A stretch of 64,000 nucleotides of DNA, taken from NCBI GenBank assembly GCA_031769625.1, contig JAUIMM010000584.1:992001-1056000 (forward strand). Reading direction: 5' to 3'. Shown in pieces: positions 11,201-26,200 of this stretch. The notes beneath the pieces are model-generated. The model was given only the letters and a program-made list of their open reading frames with translations, had not been told where the DNA came from and ran no database searches. The DNA comes from Taudactylus pleione. Taxonomy: Eukaryota > Chordata > Amphibia > Anura > Myobatrachidae. The translations under genes were made by a program, and so were the position numbers. How positions within the stretch are numbered: position 1 is the first letter of the stretch; every line of letters starts with the position of its first letter.

Positions 11201-14200
11201 TACTTTAGGGATTTAAAAATTTGATGGGACAAGTTATTTTTTCCAAGTGCTGTTCTTCTTAAAATTAATTACACAATTTACTTCAATTGTGCCCCAAGAC
11301 AGTGCATCCCATTCACCTTTGTTTTAGCTAGTGATATTGGCTGAAATGCTTTTCTTAAGGTGCCTACACACTTGGTGATTTTTTACACGATTTGCCCGAT
11401 TTCATCGAATCGTAACGACAAATCGTGTAATATATGCCCAAATCGTGAGTTTCCACTCACGATCACGATGCCGATGCGCATACCCGCTGGTCGTACATCG
11501 CATCTTCAGATCTGCCATGCTGTAGGGCAGATTTGCAGATCTCAGACACGATGCACTGGAATAGTTAGGAGGCACGATAGAACGTTTGTCACATTGGACA
11601 GTTTTTAGCACCAAATCATGCCCGCCACTGCCGGGAGCTGCTGGGGAAAGTTCAGGGGGAAATCGGGCACATCGTCTGATCGTGAGCACATCACCAAGTG
11701 TGCAGGCAGGCACCTTTACAGCAAGTAATTTAACCCAAGCTCCTAAATTATCAATATTAGTATCATTAATTTGATACTGATTTATGTTATTAATTAAAAA
11801 ATGACATTAATAAAAAATGTATATAATTTGTTATGAGTAAGGTCTCTGGGTGAGGTCACTTAAATAAATGTATATAACCAAGGGGGGAGGTGGCCGGTAA
11901 CAGATTGGGAATCACTGCTCTAAAGGGAGAAAGGCCACACTTAGGGAGTACTACAAACACAAGAAAAAAGAGTTATAAACATGAAAGGCTCCGTTAAAAC
12001 TCTTTCACTACAAAAGGATGCAAAAACAAATGACAACATTCATAAGAACTTTAATCAAAGAAAAGAGCTTACTTTACATGCCACCTCAGAATACAGGACA
12101 AGGATTACCCTAGGACTACTTAGCTCTCTGATAATTATACACATAATGGATGTCATTACATTGCACAGTACAAGAGCAGCTTTGGTCTCGTCATGTGACT
12201 CAATTTGTGTGAGCAGGGTGGTATCTAGCTATGGGCCACCAGGGCCAACCCACGGCCCTTGCTCCTGGCTAGCAGGGTGCCTAGAACCCTGCTGCCAGGA
12301 TTGCTGCTGCAGCACCCATGGAGTATCCTGTGGACACTCCAGATGAGTACCCTGCACAGTATATGCAGCCCATTGGGCGCCCTGTGGACACCCAGCCAGC
12401 GATGCGCTTATTGGAGCTGCCAACCACAGCACCCCTGCACGACATAATGATGTCATACAGTACATGCAACATCATGACATAGTGCGCTCAGGGGGCAGGG
12501 GTGGCACAGGGTGCAATTATGCCATGCTATGGCTCTGTGCGCGAGTGCACCTAGATTTCCATCAGGGATTAACTTTACCAAGCAAGGTGGCGGCATTTGC
12601 AGAGGAGCAGAAGAATATAAAGGTGAAGGGGAGGAGTTGGGAGGACGGAAGGTGTCCCTAGTATAATATGTATGGTGTTGGGGCACCACTGCTCCTCATC
12701 GTACAGAGCAGAACTGGAACTAAATCTTGCACAGTGCACATCTGGTTATTGTTCTCTAGGTTGCAGAGGTGTTCCTTTAGAGCGTATAGTAGGCACACAC
12801 CCAGGCGTGCTTTGAGTGGACTATCTGTGCTCACTGGTGCAACACCAAAGCATTTAGCATAGTACAGCTTTAGTAACCTATATTCCTGAAAACACATTGT
12901 ATGTTCCTTTGTGATTGCATGGGTTCTGTGTTTGTGTGTGTTAGAGAAATTAGAGTGTAAGCTGCAATGGGCCAGGGACTGATGTGACTGACAAATACTC
13001 TCTCTGTAGAGTAGACAGTGATGACTAGTGGTGAAGCATGAACACTGCAGATGGATAGCAAACTCTTATGATATTTACCTCTTTGGCATTACAGGGGAAA
13101 TACAAATAAATGATAATGAGATGTAAAATACAAGTGATACCTGGCATGCTCGCTCTGATCCCGCCAGGTCTACCATGTACAGCCGGCCCGTGCATACCCC
13201 ATCCTTGCTCGTCTGCTTTACGGTGATTTGTACAACAGCATGGGAGCGGGATGAGTTCTTATTGGCAGCTGTGACTGCCTTAGAGCGGCGCTTATTCCCT
13301 TTAGTCAGTGACGCGATGGCCTGAAAAATAAAGTAATATAGATGCACCAACAATCTTGTAGTTACACAAAACAACTCATAAAGTTACACTTGCCCATATG
13401 TTATAGCTACAGCAGGGTCACTACACCAGCGATCACATAGTCATGGGCTCTGCTTATTCATTCACACATTAATAGGTTCTTTACAGACCACATTGTCATT
13501 TCCCCTTTGTTCAGTGCTGCAGAACCCTTGTGGTGCCTTATAAATAACGGATGATTATATTATTATTAATAATAATAATAATTAATAAAATAGACAGGGA
13601 TGACTAGTGTGAAGCATGGACGCTGCATAAGGGTAGAACAGACCAGAGCCGTAACTAGACTTTTTGGTGCCCTGTGCCAGAGAGAGCATTGCCCCCCCCA
13701 CCACCCATTTTTTAAATAGGGACATAAGATAGTGCACCATCGTGAAGGGCCAAGGAAGAGATAGGGGAGACCAGGAGATGCTGGGGATAAAAGAAGAGGA
13801 TTTACAAGTAAGAATGATAATTAACAGGAAAATTGACAGGCTCAAACTGCCCTGTGGTGCCCTGTGCCATGGCACTGCTCGCACTACCCTAGTTACGGCC
13901 CTGGAACACAGACTAATGATAGTCACCTCTTCAGGACTGCTAGGGAAGAACTCTGCAATCCCTTCTATCTTGGTGTTGCCGTAGGGATCCTCTCTAAGGT
14001 TCAAACATCCAGAGGACGGTCTTAGCAGATCCCGAACTGTTTCATTGTAGACCTGCAAATGTAATGAAGATATAATCACTCTCTACAATACAAAGAATAA
14101 TTACTCTCTGCAATACAAGCACAAGTGTGTAATCCACAATTACTCTCTGGAAAGAGCATGTGTTACTTGTAGTTCTCCAGATGCTGTATATCATGAAGAA

Positions 14201-17200
14201 AGGGTTTTTGGGGAAGGTACATACATGGCAGCAGCCCATCTTAGCTTTCAGTTCTGCACCAGTCCTCATACATGTTCAAAAAAGCAAAGTAGGGGGTCTT
14301 AATTTCCCCCTCAAACTTTGTTATGGGCCTGATAATTGTTAATTATGCCCAATTACTTGTTATTACATGTTATTATATGTAGGGGGATCATTTATAGTTG
14401 GCCGCATATGTGGACAGAATGTACATAAGGAGGACATATAAAAAGCTTATTTCCTGCATTTGTTGGACCAGAATCATCTCAAGATGCATCCAGCTGAAAT
14501 ACGGCATTTGCTGCAGGTGTATGTCAGGTGTAATAAGTGTGTATAGTGCACAAGAACATAGAGATGGTGTAGAGATGAGGATTGAAAGTGTTATTATTAT
14601 ATTATTATGTAGCATTATTGTATTTTTACACAATTAATAAATGGTTAAGTGGCATATTTCCCTATAGTGTACACAGATACAGTGATTGCAGATAAAATTA
14701 TTTTAAATACTCTCTCCTTCTACCTGTTCCCATCTTGCCCACTCCTCAATCTCTCCCTCTCGTCTGGCACTGTCCCCTCTACATTCAAGCATGGCCTTAT
14801 TAGCCCCATTCTTAAAAAACTACCCTTGATCCTAGCACTCTATCCAACTACCGACTCATCTCTCTCCCTTTTTCCCCAGACTCCTTGAGCGTATTGTTTA
14901 CAACTGCATTACCATCCTCCAAGGTTCTGTTCTCGGACCTCTCCTAACCTCCCTCTATACGTCCTCTTTAGGTGAGCTCATCAGCTCTTTTGGCCTCCAA
15001 TATAATATCTATGCTGATGATAGTCAGATCTACCTTTCCCCATCTGACCTCTCCCCCTCTCTCCTCACTCGTATCTCTAACTGTCTCTCTGCTATCTCTT
15101 CTTGGATGTCCCAGCGCTTTCTTAAACTTAATATGTCCAAAACAGAACTGATCATGTTCCCACCTTCCCACATAACCTCACTATCCATAATTTCATTATC
15201 TATTGAGGGCACAACCATGTCCTCTAGCTCCCAAGTGCACTGTCTTGGAGTTATCCTTGACTCTTCCCTCATATTCAAACCACACATTCAGCACCTCTCG
15301 CAGTCCTGCCATTTTCATTTCAAAAATATCTCCAAGATCAGACCATTTCTTACCCTGGATACTACTAAGACCCTCATCCTCTCAATGGTCATCTCCAGAT
15401 TGGACTACTGTAACCTCCTAATATCTGGCCTCACTGACTACTGTCTCTCTCCTCTCCAATCTGTCCTCAATGCTGCTGCCTGGCTCAACTTCATCTCCAA
15501 ACGTTCTACATCTGCCTCCCATCTCCTACAAGCCCTTCCCTTTCAGAACCCAATTCAAGCTCCTCACACTCACTTATAAATCCATCACCCAATCCTCCCC
15601 CAGTTACATCTCTGACATCATCTCCCTTCACACTCCCATCTGCCCTCTTTGCTCCACTAATGAATGCTGCTTCTCCTGCCAACTGATTGCTTCTTCCCAT
15701 GACTGCCTCCAAGATTTTGCACATGTGGCTCCTTACCTCTGATAATTCTCTACCTCTCCCTGTTGGACTGTCCACCTCTCTACAAAACTTCAAACGGGCT
15801 CCCAAGATGCACATCTTCATCAAAGTCTTCCTTCTCTCATCACTCTGTCCCATGCTCACTGCCTGCCCCATCTGTGACAACCCTGTCTGTCTGCCCCACC
15901 ATTTAGAATATAAGCTTCCACGAGCAGGGCCCTCTTCCCCATGTGCTTTTCCTTCCCTTACTATTATATACAGCACCTAACCCTTGACTTCTGCAACTGT
16001 GCTATTTATTTCAGTGTTATGACACTGTTGCAGTAATATTTATATACAATGTATTTGTCCAGCATTGTCTTGTACTGTAAGTCATTGTGCTCTTGTCGGC
16101 TGAATTGTTTATGTACTTTGTTAGGCACTGCGTAACCCTTGTAGCTCCATATAAATAAAGGATAATAATAATAATAATAATAATAATACAAACACCTGTT
16201 GTTACCTCATTCAAAACTCAAATGAGATGATTGTGTCCTGCAGTAGTCCTACTGGTATCAATTAAGTAATGTGAATAGATTGCCGTGACTCCATATAACA
16301 TAGCCTCATATTTACCTCAGAACAGGACACTGACACTGAGAATGTATTCTGCCCTTTCTGCACCTCGATGGTCTTATATAGATCTTTCAGAGCACAAAAT
16401 ATCACGCCGGGCTCATGACCATTGCCCATCATAGTAAAGGTCTTCCCGGTGCCTGTGATAAATATAAATTTATTAGGCATACACACACTGACTTTACAAG
16501 AGAGAATGGCAGATATGTAATTATACAATGTGTCGTGACAGTAATGAACAGTGACAGACATCATGTGACTAAACCAATGGTCATCAGGATGCTGCTCATC
16601 AGGTCACTCTCTCAGGGATGTCACCGGTTGTTAGTGAATGGATAGACTGTGCATTATTGTATATTTATTCTGTCCATAAAATGCTGCCTCCACATTTGGT
16701 GATGGGTGCACCTATTCCCTGGTCAGTCACAGTTAGGAGCAGTGGTAACCACAGCCTAGCACAAGCTGACAATGTAACCATTAAAATGTAATCATCATTT
16801 AAGATACTGTATAAAAATCTAAAATATGCATATATTTTTTTTTTTTTAATTGAACACAAAACAACATTGTGACATAGTTATGTGATCCAATACTTTTACC
16901 TATACAGCTATAGTGTAATATATTGTTAGACTGTAGACCAAATCTATAACAATATTTTGGTAAATGAGATTTACCTTCTAACTACCACACTTGTCACCAT
17001 GCTCATGCTATTACCGTGTCCCAAATAAAAGAGTTATCCTTAAGAACTATGACTTGTACCCTTATTGGATGTTTCCAATTAAATGTTAATCTACTATCCT
17101 GTATCTGTCATCACTAAATTGAGGAGTGCTCAGACCCGGATTGTGCCATGTACCTAACACCTCACTTTCTGGAACCACCTGGATAATTGCACAGTCCGTA

Positions 17201-20200
17201 AGGAAACTACTCACTCACAATTACTAACAGTACAGATGGTCACATGTTTACCACTACTTATTTCACCAGCTCACTACTTTTACACATACAATATAAACAA
17301 TTAGACTTATGTATTAATAACATTAATATTACCTGTTGGACCGTACGCAAATATTGCAGCACTGTACCCCGAGATTATATCATCCACTAGGTTCTTCATG
17401 GTGGACTGATAGACATGCTCCTGAAATGAGACACATTTATTGATGCTACATAAGCAATCATGAAATAATGTAATAATATACTCCACAGGTTCTCAAACTC
17501 GGTCCTCAGGACCCCAAACAGTGCATGTTTTCCATGTCTCCACACCGAATCAAGTGAAATAATTAGCTCCACCTGTGGACTTTTTAAAGTGTGTCAGTGA
17601 GTAATGATTACACCTGTGCACCTGCTGGGTGACGTGGAAAACGTGAACTGTGTGGGGTCCTGAGGACCGAGTTTGAGAACCACTGATATACTCTATACTG
17701 AATAAGGAGAAATGACAGCTGTACAAGTATTGCTGGCTGATGCTACATTCACATATGATGATAAATTGTTCTCTAATGCACTATTTTACTCCCTTTCCAA
17801 GATGCAGCATAAGCAGCGCTGCCATATGTATACTGGGTGTAGGGTGTGTGGTGCACATGGGCACCTGAATCCAGGGGGCCCAACACCGTACTCCATACAC
17901 CCATTGGATGTACTTAACATGCAGCAAACTCAAAAGAAATCTACCTTTTGGTGCCATTTTCACAGAGATATATGGTATGCCTGCACAATAGGCTCTGGCA
18001 CAGTACCAGAGACTACACCTCGTGTACAATGGTTAGGGGGGGACCCATTCAGAGACAGCACATAGGAACCCTTCTCTCATAGAATGTCCCTGAGTACTGT
18101 ATTATATATACTATTAACTTTTATTATTCATTGTAAATAGTTCAGGATTACAATCACCTGAGTAGCTGCTGTATCAAACACCTCATTAACGGTGAATGTC
18201 CTCTCCCTGGTCCTGGAGCAACGCAGGATGTCATCAGGATCCTCGCCAGGGTCCTGCAGTAGTACTGTCTGTAAGGAAAGAGAAGACATGTTCACTATAT
18301 GTCACCAGGCTCTACAAGCACCTCTCTGGCTGGAGCAGACGATCTTAAGTCCAGTTTATCTTAATGGATAAAAGCAAAGTGACACATGGGAACGTGATCT
18401 GGGAGTATAGAGTCATATTTGTCAGCATTTCAGCACAGTTTCCAGGAACATTCTGCTGATCTCTATATAAACTCTTCTAGTCACTGGTTCTTAGGCCCTT
18501 AAAGGCGGGTATCTACTACCCAACAGTGAAAAGACTGAACGATAACTATATCGTTATCGTTCAGTCGTTCACTACACTGCAGGGTGTCCACACTGAATGA
18601 TATGTCATTCAGTGCAGGCACAATCATTCATCTGCAAACATGCTGAACCTGACGATATTGTCAGATTGACCAGCATGTTTCCACGATGATAGATGTCTAA
18701 AAGACCAAATTTTCAAACGATTTTCAAACGATGTTCAAACGATTATCGAACGATTATCGAACAAGCAAATGATATCGTTATCGTTCAGTCACTCATTTAA
18801 ATCATCTAGTGGATAGGCACCTTTAGACACAGAATGGTCTAACTCATAAGCTTGACGGTCCTTCCAACTGTAAGTGAAACATATTATAATAACTTATTGG
18901 ATTGTGTCTCAAGTGGTTTGCTACCTATTGTGGAACTACAATTCTCAGCATAACCTCCTTATTGGAGGGAATTGTTACTATCCATAAAATATGTACATCT
19001 TTTAATCCCTACTGGCCTGGATTGGGCAGATAGGGCGAAATGGAAGATGTTGTCCGGCCTCTCTGCAGTATAAACATAGACACATCTTCTCTTCACACTG
19101 GCCCTCATTCAGAGCCACTCACAAACAGCAGTACGCTCGTTGCGTTCCGATGTTGACTAACCACGCATGCGTCGGTGTTACACTGCGCATGTGCGTACTG
19201 CAGATTGCAAGCTTTTTTTCTCTCGTTCCTAAAATAGCGTACAGGAAGTGACATGTCAAATGTGATTGACAGAACAGGGCGTTTTTGGGTGTTGACGGGG
19301 GTGGAGATGGAAAAACGCAGGCGTGGCGAGGCGTTTTTGGGGCGTACATACATTAGCAGATGCGAACGTCAAATGTGTTCGGACCGTCACATACGTCACT
19401 GGAACATCCTCTTTCCCTTCAAAATGCTCGCACAGTTTAGGGTCTGGATTACTCGACCACATTGGCGATGGCCTTCTCCTCCGTCCCGGGACTCCATGAT
19501 GTTGCAGCGATTAATCGCGGGTGGTCACTTAAGCAATTAGTGTTGTATTGAAAACCGGCTTGGTATGTGTTTGGAAAGCAGTTTATTGGGATAGCACAAA
19601 ACCGGACGCAGGTGGAAATCATACCTGCTAATGTCAGGATTACACAATCAATTGGCGTACATTTTTGGGGGGGTTTTTTGGCCTCAATTTGTTGTTTATG
19701 GCCTATTGTGACAATAATGTCATCATGTTTTAATTAGCTCCCCTTTTTTTTTTTAATGTGCAATTTGCATCGTTATGTGATTTTTTAAACGTTCCTTCAA
19801 GAGGCCTTTTTTTTATACAAATGAAATGGTTTTTGGTATCCTTTTTTGCCTTTAGGGCCAGGATTAAATGTAACCCATTTGTACAATAATGTCACAATAC
19901 AATGTCAGATTTTTTTCATAAATTTATTGTTTAAACACAAACCAATTGGCATAATATATATTTTTTTTTTTTCTGCCAAAGATACTTTTTATCCCAAAAA
20001 AATAATCAATAACTGATAACATAAACGTACAAAAATAACTTAAAAACATTTCACAAGTAAGGAGAGGGAAGTTTTGACCAGAAAGGAATATGAGCCAAGC
20101 ACAGAAGGAGTGTGGGAAAAGTCGCCATTGCTGTCACCGTTTTTTCGCCCGTTTGGATGGGGGAGGGTGGGCGCCAGACCGGGTCCGGGATGCCATCGGG

Positions 20201-23200
20201 CTGGCCTGTCCAGAGGCAGATGTTGTGGCCTCTGGACTAGGCACAGGGCTAGGCACATTTGGAGGATTGGCTGATGTTGTGCCAGAGGTGGAAGATCCTG
20301 ATGTTCCGGCAGGAAGGGAGGTCGGCTCCACCATGTGCTGGCGAACGAGCTGCTCCAGGGCATTGGCGATGCGGATGTTGGCCCTGGTATTTTCCGCCAG
20401 GGCCTGACCAATGGTCACGTTGCCCGCAGCATTTTGCTCCAGGGCCTCAGCCACCCGTATCAGACTGGCGTCCATCCTCTGCAGAATCTCCGTATGGAAA
20501 TCCGATTTGAAATTGAGTTCTGTGAGGAGGCCCACTGCCTGCGAGGGGGCACGCCCTGGACTGGCTTCTGCAGGGTCCTCAGCCGGATGTACTGGTTCCT
20601 CCCCTGCAGAGCCAGCAGAAATTCTGCGGCCAAGGCTTCCCTCTGGAGCAGACTCATCCGCCTGTGTCTCTGTTGGAAAAATTAGTAAAGAGTCACATTA
20701 GAATCTACATATTGGCACAATAGCATTTCAGAGTTGGTGACATCACAATACTTACCTGGGCCAACATGAGGAGCCGCAAAGTCTGGCATGTCCGTATCCA
20801 TGTTGGACACGCCAAACACCTCCACAGGCTGCACACATCCCGGGCTAGACGGACATAATCATCCAATCTATTGACAGCAACGGCTACCTCTTCCCACATT
20901 CTCCACTTCTGGCTTACACTCATATTCCTGTCTGCCTGTGGCAGGATGTCCACACACTTCTGGATCAAAACCTCCATCTCCTTTCTTGTGAAATGTGGCT
21001 GCCTTTTTTTTTTGGCCGCTTTGGCCGGAATACTGGGCCCAGCAGCCTCTTCCATGTCATCCTCCTCACCTATTTGTGTAAATTTACAGAATTCACAAAA
21101 TCACAACTTGCCTAATCTTATGTTTCAAATTAATCGTTGATAGAAAATGCATGAAAGACTTACCGCCTGACTCTTGTGCATTTTTTCCCTGGTCTGTCGC
21201 CATGTCTGAGGTCCAAACAAGAAATACACCAGAATTTGAATGTGTTTTCGTGACGTATTTATACATGCGTCCTTATTTTGCGGCCGCATCATTGATTGTG
21301 CGGCCCTATGATCCCTCCTTAATTTGTGCTGGAAACGAAACACTATTTATGACTTGGTGTGTCTCAAGTCGAGGTGGCGTTTTTGGATTGTTGGAGGTTA
21401 TCTTGGCTGGAGTTTATTGATTGCGTAGAAAGGAGTTGGAGGTTGGAGATTCGTTTGTTGGTTAGATTTGCGGGTTTTTTTCCGTTATCTTTGTTGGTTT
21501 ATATTTTTGGGACCTCGTTTGTTGATTTGGTAAGTTTTGTGAAGTCTAACTTTTGTTCAATTGTTGTTTCATTGTGTTTCGTATATTTTGTAATTTTTGG
21601 ATACCTAATTTATTCTATTTTAGATTTTGTTTATTTTCGACCCCAAAGACCTTTTGATTTTGCATCTTAGATATTTGCTCTTGGTAAGTCCATTTTTTAT
21701 CTTGTATTAGCGAACTAATTAGCGCATTTTTAGTAGTTACTCTTGTGACTTGTATTAGCGAACTAATTAGCGCATTTTTAGTAGTTACTCTTGTGACTTG
21801 TATTAGCGAACTAATTAGCACATTTTTAGTAGTTACTCTTGTGACTTGTATTAGCGAACTAATTAGCGCATTTTAACCATCTTAATAATCATTCTAACTT
21901 TTTGATGGTTTAGCTTTCGCTTTTTGAGCCAACATTTCGACCCGTTTGGATGTACTGTGTTAAATGTCGCTTTGCGGTTTTGCTAAATGGGTGTTTGGCA
22001 TATTTGAACTTTGGTCTAGCACAAAATGTATCCACAAAAATGCACAGAGTGAAATGTGTCAAGTAATTTTGTTGTTTATTTTCAGTTTGGACGTATCATG
22101 ACAATACCCCGGCATGTAAGCAGCAATGGATGGTATCATCAAGCTAAGTTGTTTTAATATAGTTTTGGGGTGGGTCAAAAGCCTTACTTTGAAATTTTTG
22201 AATTTCAGGTTGATCTGGGGCGGATTGTTCTGGCCATGCTCCTGGAAGCCGACCAACCTCAATCTCATCCCAGGCGTAGGCATCGTAGGCATGCAAGGCC
22301 CCAGATATTTCGAACACGTGTCACCCTTTTTGGAATGCCTGATGATGAGGTTTTAAGACGCTACCGTCTACCTCCCAAAATCATCATAGACACTCTCTCA
22401 TTAATAGAAAGTGATCTTGAGCGGCAAATTGACAGTCCAACAGCAATACCACCACTGACGCAATTTATGGCGGTGTTACATTTCTGTGCCTCAGGATCGT
22501 TTCAAACAACGGTGGGAATAGTGGCGGGCATCTCCCAATCCTCCTTTTCCCGGATCCTGAGGGCAGTGATGGAGGCACTTTTCAAGCACCTCCATCATTT
22601 TATTCAAATGCCTTTGGATATGGGTGCCCTTAGTGTGGCCAAGGCCAATTTTTACCAAATAGCTGGCTTCCCACACATCAAAGGGGTTGTGGATGGTACT
22701 CACATACCACTTCAGCCTCCAGCACGGCTGGAGGCAATATTTAGAAACAGGAAACACTATCACTCCCTGAATGTAATGGTGGTATGTGATGCCTCCCTCC
22801 AGATCCTGTCCCTGAATGCTAAGTTACCAGGAAGTGCACATGACTCCTTCGTCATCCGGCAATCAGGGATATGGCAGAAATTAACCAACCTACAAGCTGG
22901 TGATGCATGGCTTCTGGGTAAGTGGAGACCTTTAGTACATAACAATGTTAAGCTTGATACACAGTGTTCCTGATGTTGTCTCTTATTTTTCACAGGAGAC
23001 AGTGGATACCCTTGCATGTCCTGGCTGCTCACTCCTTATTTGGCTCCCACACCAGGCCCACAAAGTGAGTATAATTCCGCACTTACAGCCACCAGGCAAG
23101 TGGTGGAGCGCTGTATCGGCCTTTTAAAAGGCCGATTCAGATGCCTCCACCGCTCTGGTGGCGAGCTCATGTATTTGCCGGATATGGTGTCGAAAATTGT

Positions 23201-26200
23201 GGTCCTGTGTGGGATATTTCACAACATCGCCATAAGGAGTGGTGTCCCAATGCAGCCAGAGGATGCCTTACCTGAGGATGGCCCCCCCGAGGTTGGTCGG
23301 AGGTCAGTATGTGGGGGGGCCATACGCGATGATGTGGTGGCCAGATTTTTTAGGTAAGTTTGACCCAAACTACAGTGTTTATACCTAATGTGTTTGTGTT
23401 TGTTTGCGAACATCTAATTTATTTATTTTTTTTCACCATCTTCTGTTTGTTCACATAATCTTTGCCACTCCAACGCTCACTACTTCCTGCTACCCTTACC
23501 AAACCTGGATCTGGTGATTTTGCCCATATATTCTGGAACCCATATCGCAACGCCATGTTTGTGGAATCATGTTGGCATGGTCCTTCGTCAACCAGTTCTT
23601 GATTTTTTTTTTTTATTAAATATTTTATTTGTATGTGTTGTATTTGAGATTATCACTGTTTTTTTTTTTTGGGACTGACCACTTTGATTTCTCATTTATG
23701 TTGTGAATAAATGTTTGGAGAGTGAAATGGTCTTCCTTTTTTTGGACGTTAACAGCAAGTGTAACCAGGTTAACACACCTTACATTTGACTAAGGGGTAA
23801 TCCAGTACTGACACCAGTTGATGTAAACTGAAATATGTTAGCAGGTTCCCAACCCACACCAAAAGGAAGCCTGTCCAAACCTTTGGATTTTGAAGATTGG
23901 CCTAAGCAGCTTGCACACCAACTAGGAACCTGTAAAATGGCGAAATATCTAATTGACACTACACCCAAAAAGGGAAATGACATTGTTACTGTTATGTGTT
24001 TCTTGTGGCTGTTTAACATACAAATACAAAATAAAATCTAACTTTTAAAAAAGGGAAATCCTTGCAGGAACAGTCTACTTATGTCAGGGAAAACTATTTT
24101 TTTTATGGAAAAAAAGAATGAGCCAGAACGTATATTAGAACTACAAAATTTATTTACAAAACGAAAAAAACCAAAAAAAACTACTGGCGAAGGATGCCAG
24201 ACAGCCGGTCAAGGGCCACAAGAATGCCAATGACATGTTGGCGCATCTGGCCAACACAATCGTCCACCTCTTGTCGACGCCTCTGTTCCTCTGTGGGTGA
24301 GAAAAGTGTGTGGATTAATAAAACAATAGGGAATCCACATTCAAAAAACAAAAACACAACGAAATCACTCCTAAACCGAAAAAAGAACAACCAAAACAAA
24401 AAGGGGGTGCTGGCAAAAATACAAGGCCTATGTACAAATTCACACAGGTGTGATATGTGTATGTTGAAATCAGCAGGAAGAGGTAAAGGCAAACTGCTAA
24501 ATCACCAAAAGTAAACCAAACAAGCACGAATAAAGGCACGACACATGATTACATACAAACAGTTTGTGGTTAAAAAAATGAGAAAGAAAAACATACCGGG
24601 AGCCAAAACGGGAGCTCCGGAAGTCCCTCCATGTTCCTCCTCGGAGGAGCCTTCATTCCCCAAAGAACGGGGAGGGGTAATGATGGACTCCGGGGAGGGG
24701 GTAATTGGAAGAGGGGTGGGTGGAGGAGAGGGGGAAGTGGGACGGAGGGGAAGGAGGCCCGACAGTTCCGGGAGAGGGTCTGGGAAGGCTGGGGAGGAGT
24801 GGGGTATAGGGGAAATATTTGGGGTGGAGTGTTGGCTGGGGGTTGGGGATAGTGGCCGGGAACGCCGTCTGGCCGGACGGTGACGGCGTAGTCTTGGCTG
24901 TCCTCCTAAAATATGTCAAACAAATTGAGGTTAGTTTCTGGGCAAATCCGGGGCCCAAATAAAAAAAAAAAAACCAGCAACAAAAAACATGCAAAAAGGA
25001 GTAGAATGAAAAAAACAGAAATAGAGGGAAAACAAGCACACGCTGATATGAGGACAAATAATTAATAGGACAGACAGGAAAACATGCACACGCAGATATG
25101 AGGACAAATAATTAATAGGACAGACAGGAAAACATGCACACGCAGTTTGCCCCACAAACACAAACATGAAAACCACAATACATAACACTTACTTTCAAGG
25201 ATCTGCATGCGAAAGCATGCCAGCAAGCGGGGCGTTCGCTGTTGCAGGTCTGACCACCTGCGCTCAAGCTGCCCGATGTTGCGGCGAGAATCCAACGACC
25301 GCAGGCGGGCCCGTGCCTCCGCATACGCGGAGCGCTTCTGCCGGTTGGTGATGGGTGGAGGCTGGCTGGTGATCCGCCTATCCATCACCTCCATAAGCAC
25401 CAGCAGCTCGCGCCTGGTGAATGCGGAGGCTCTCATGATGGCAATGGAGTTTTTCATACAAAACATTTTTGATAAAGTGTGGCAAAAATTTCTGATTGGC
25501 TAATGTATTTTGGAAATTAACAGGAGCAATTTTATTGGCTAGTGTATGAGTCATGTGTTCAACAGGGCCAGAAATCTCTGGAGAGTTATGATAGGCTTGA
25601 TGCAGTGACATGCGTTTGCAAATTTAAATAAAGAAATGAACCCCGGGAAATATGCGGGGATCCACAGCAATAGAACAATTGTTTAATTGTGGTTCACATG
25701 TTTTTTGAACAATAAAAGCGAATGTTCCATCCGTACGTATTCTGCGGGTAAACACAAACACGGACAAGAGTAAAGTTTCTTGCATTGTGTTGAAAAAAAA
25801 AAAAAAAATAAGCTAATTGATACATTGATTGGCATGATAAGATTGAGGGAGGTAGGCAGAATAAAGGAGCAGGTAATCGACATCTGACAAGGCCACTTCC
25901 GGTTTCACTTGTGCGTGCGTTCCCTTCAAGCCATTTCGGGGATGTACGCTCGCTATTTCGCACGCTCGTTAGTTAGAGGAGGGGTCGCCTGAGTTTAGGG
26001 AGGAATTTTAGATGCGAACGAAAATACGAGCGAGCCATTGAATTTAAATAATTTTGTACGTACGCCTAACGTACGTGCGCCCGCTTGCGAGTTGGTCTGA
26101 ATGAGGGCCACTATCTTCAGAGGATATAGCAATAGCTGGTGCTGCATGTGCAGCCTAGGGGGTGTGACCACAAAGTCCAATAGGAAGCCACAAGCAGAGA

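Larger units (their letters stand above)
19100..26109 (+). mobile_element. PIF/Harbinger element, 7.0 kb, three genes
   Basis: Termini GGCCCTCATTCAGA (19100) and TCTGAATGAGGGCC (to 26109) are flanked by ACT on both sides (19097-19099 and 26110-26112), a 3-bp duplication as expected for Harbinger. Inside are a Myb/SANT-like gene on the minus strand (20134-21203, broken), a DDE transposase on the plus strand (22236-23357, intact) and a second Myb/SANT-like gene on the minus strand (24181-25436, intact). It lies in the intron between kinesin exons 2 and 3. MITEs with closely related ends occur at 34005, 36050, 40696, 48435 and 51024. Confidence 0.88.

Noticed and set aside
15506..15976. 156-residue minus-strand frame
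   Set aside because: It is antisense to the L2/CR1 reverse transcriptase remnant on the plus strand.
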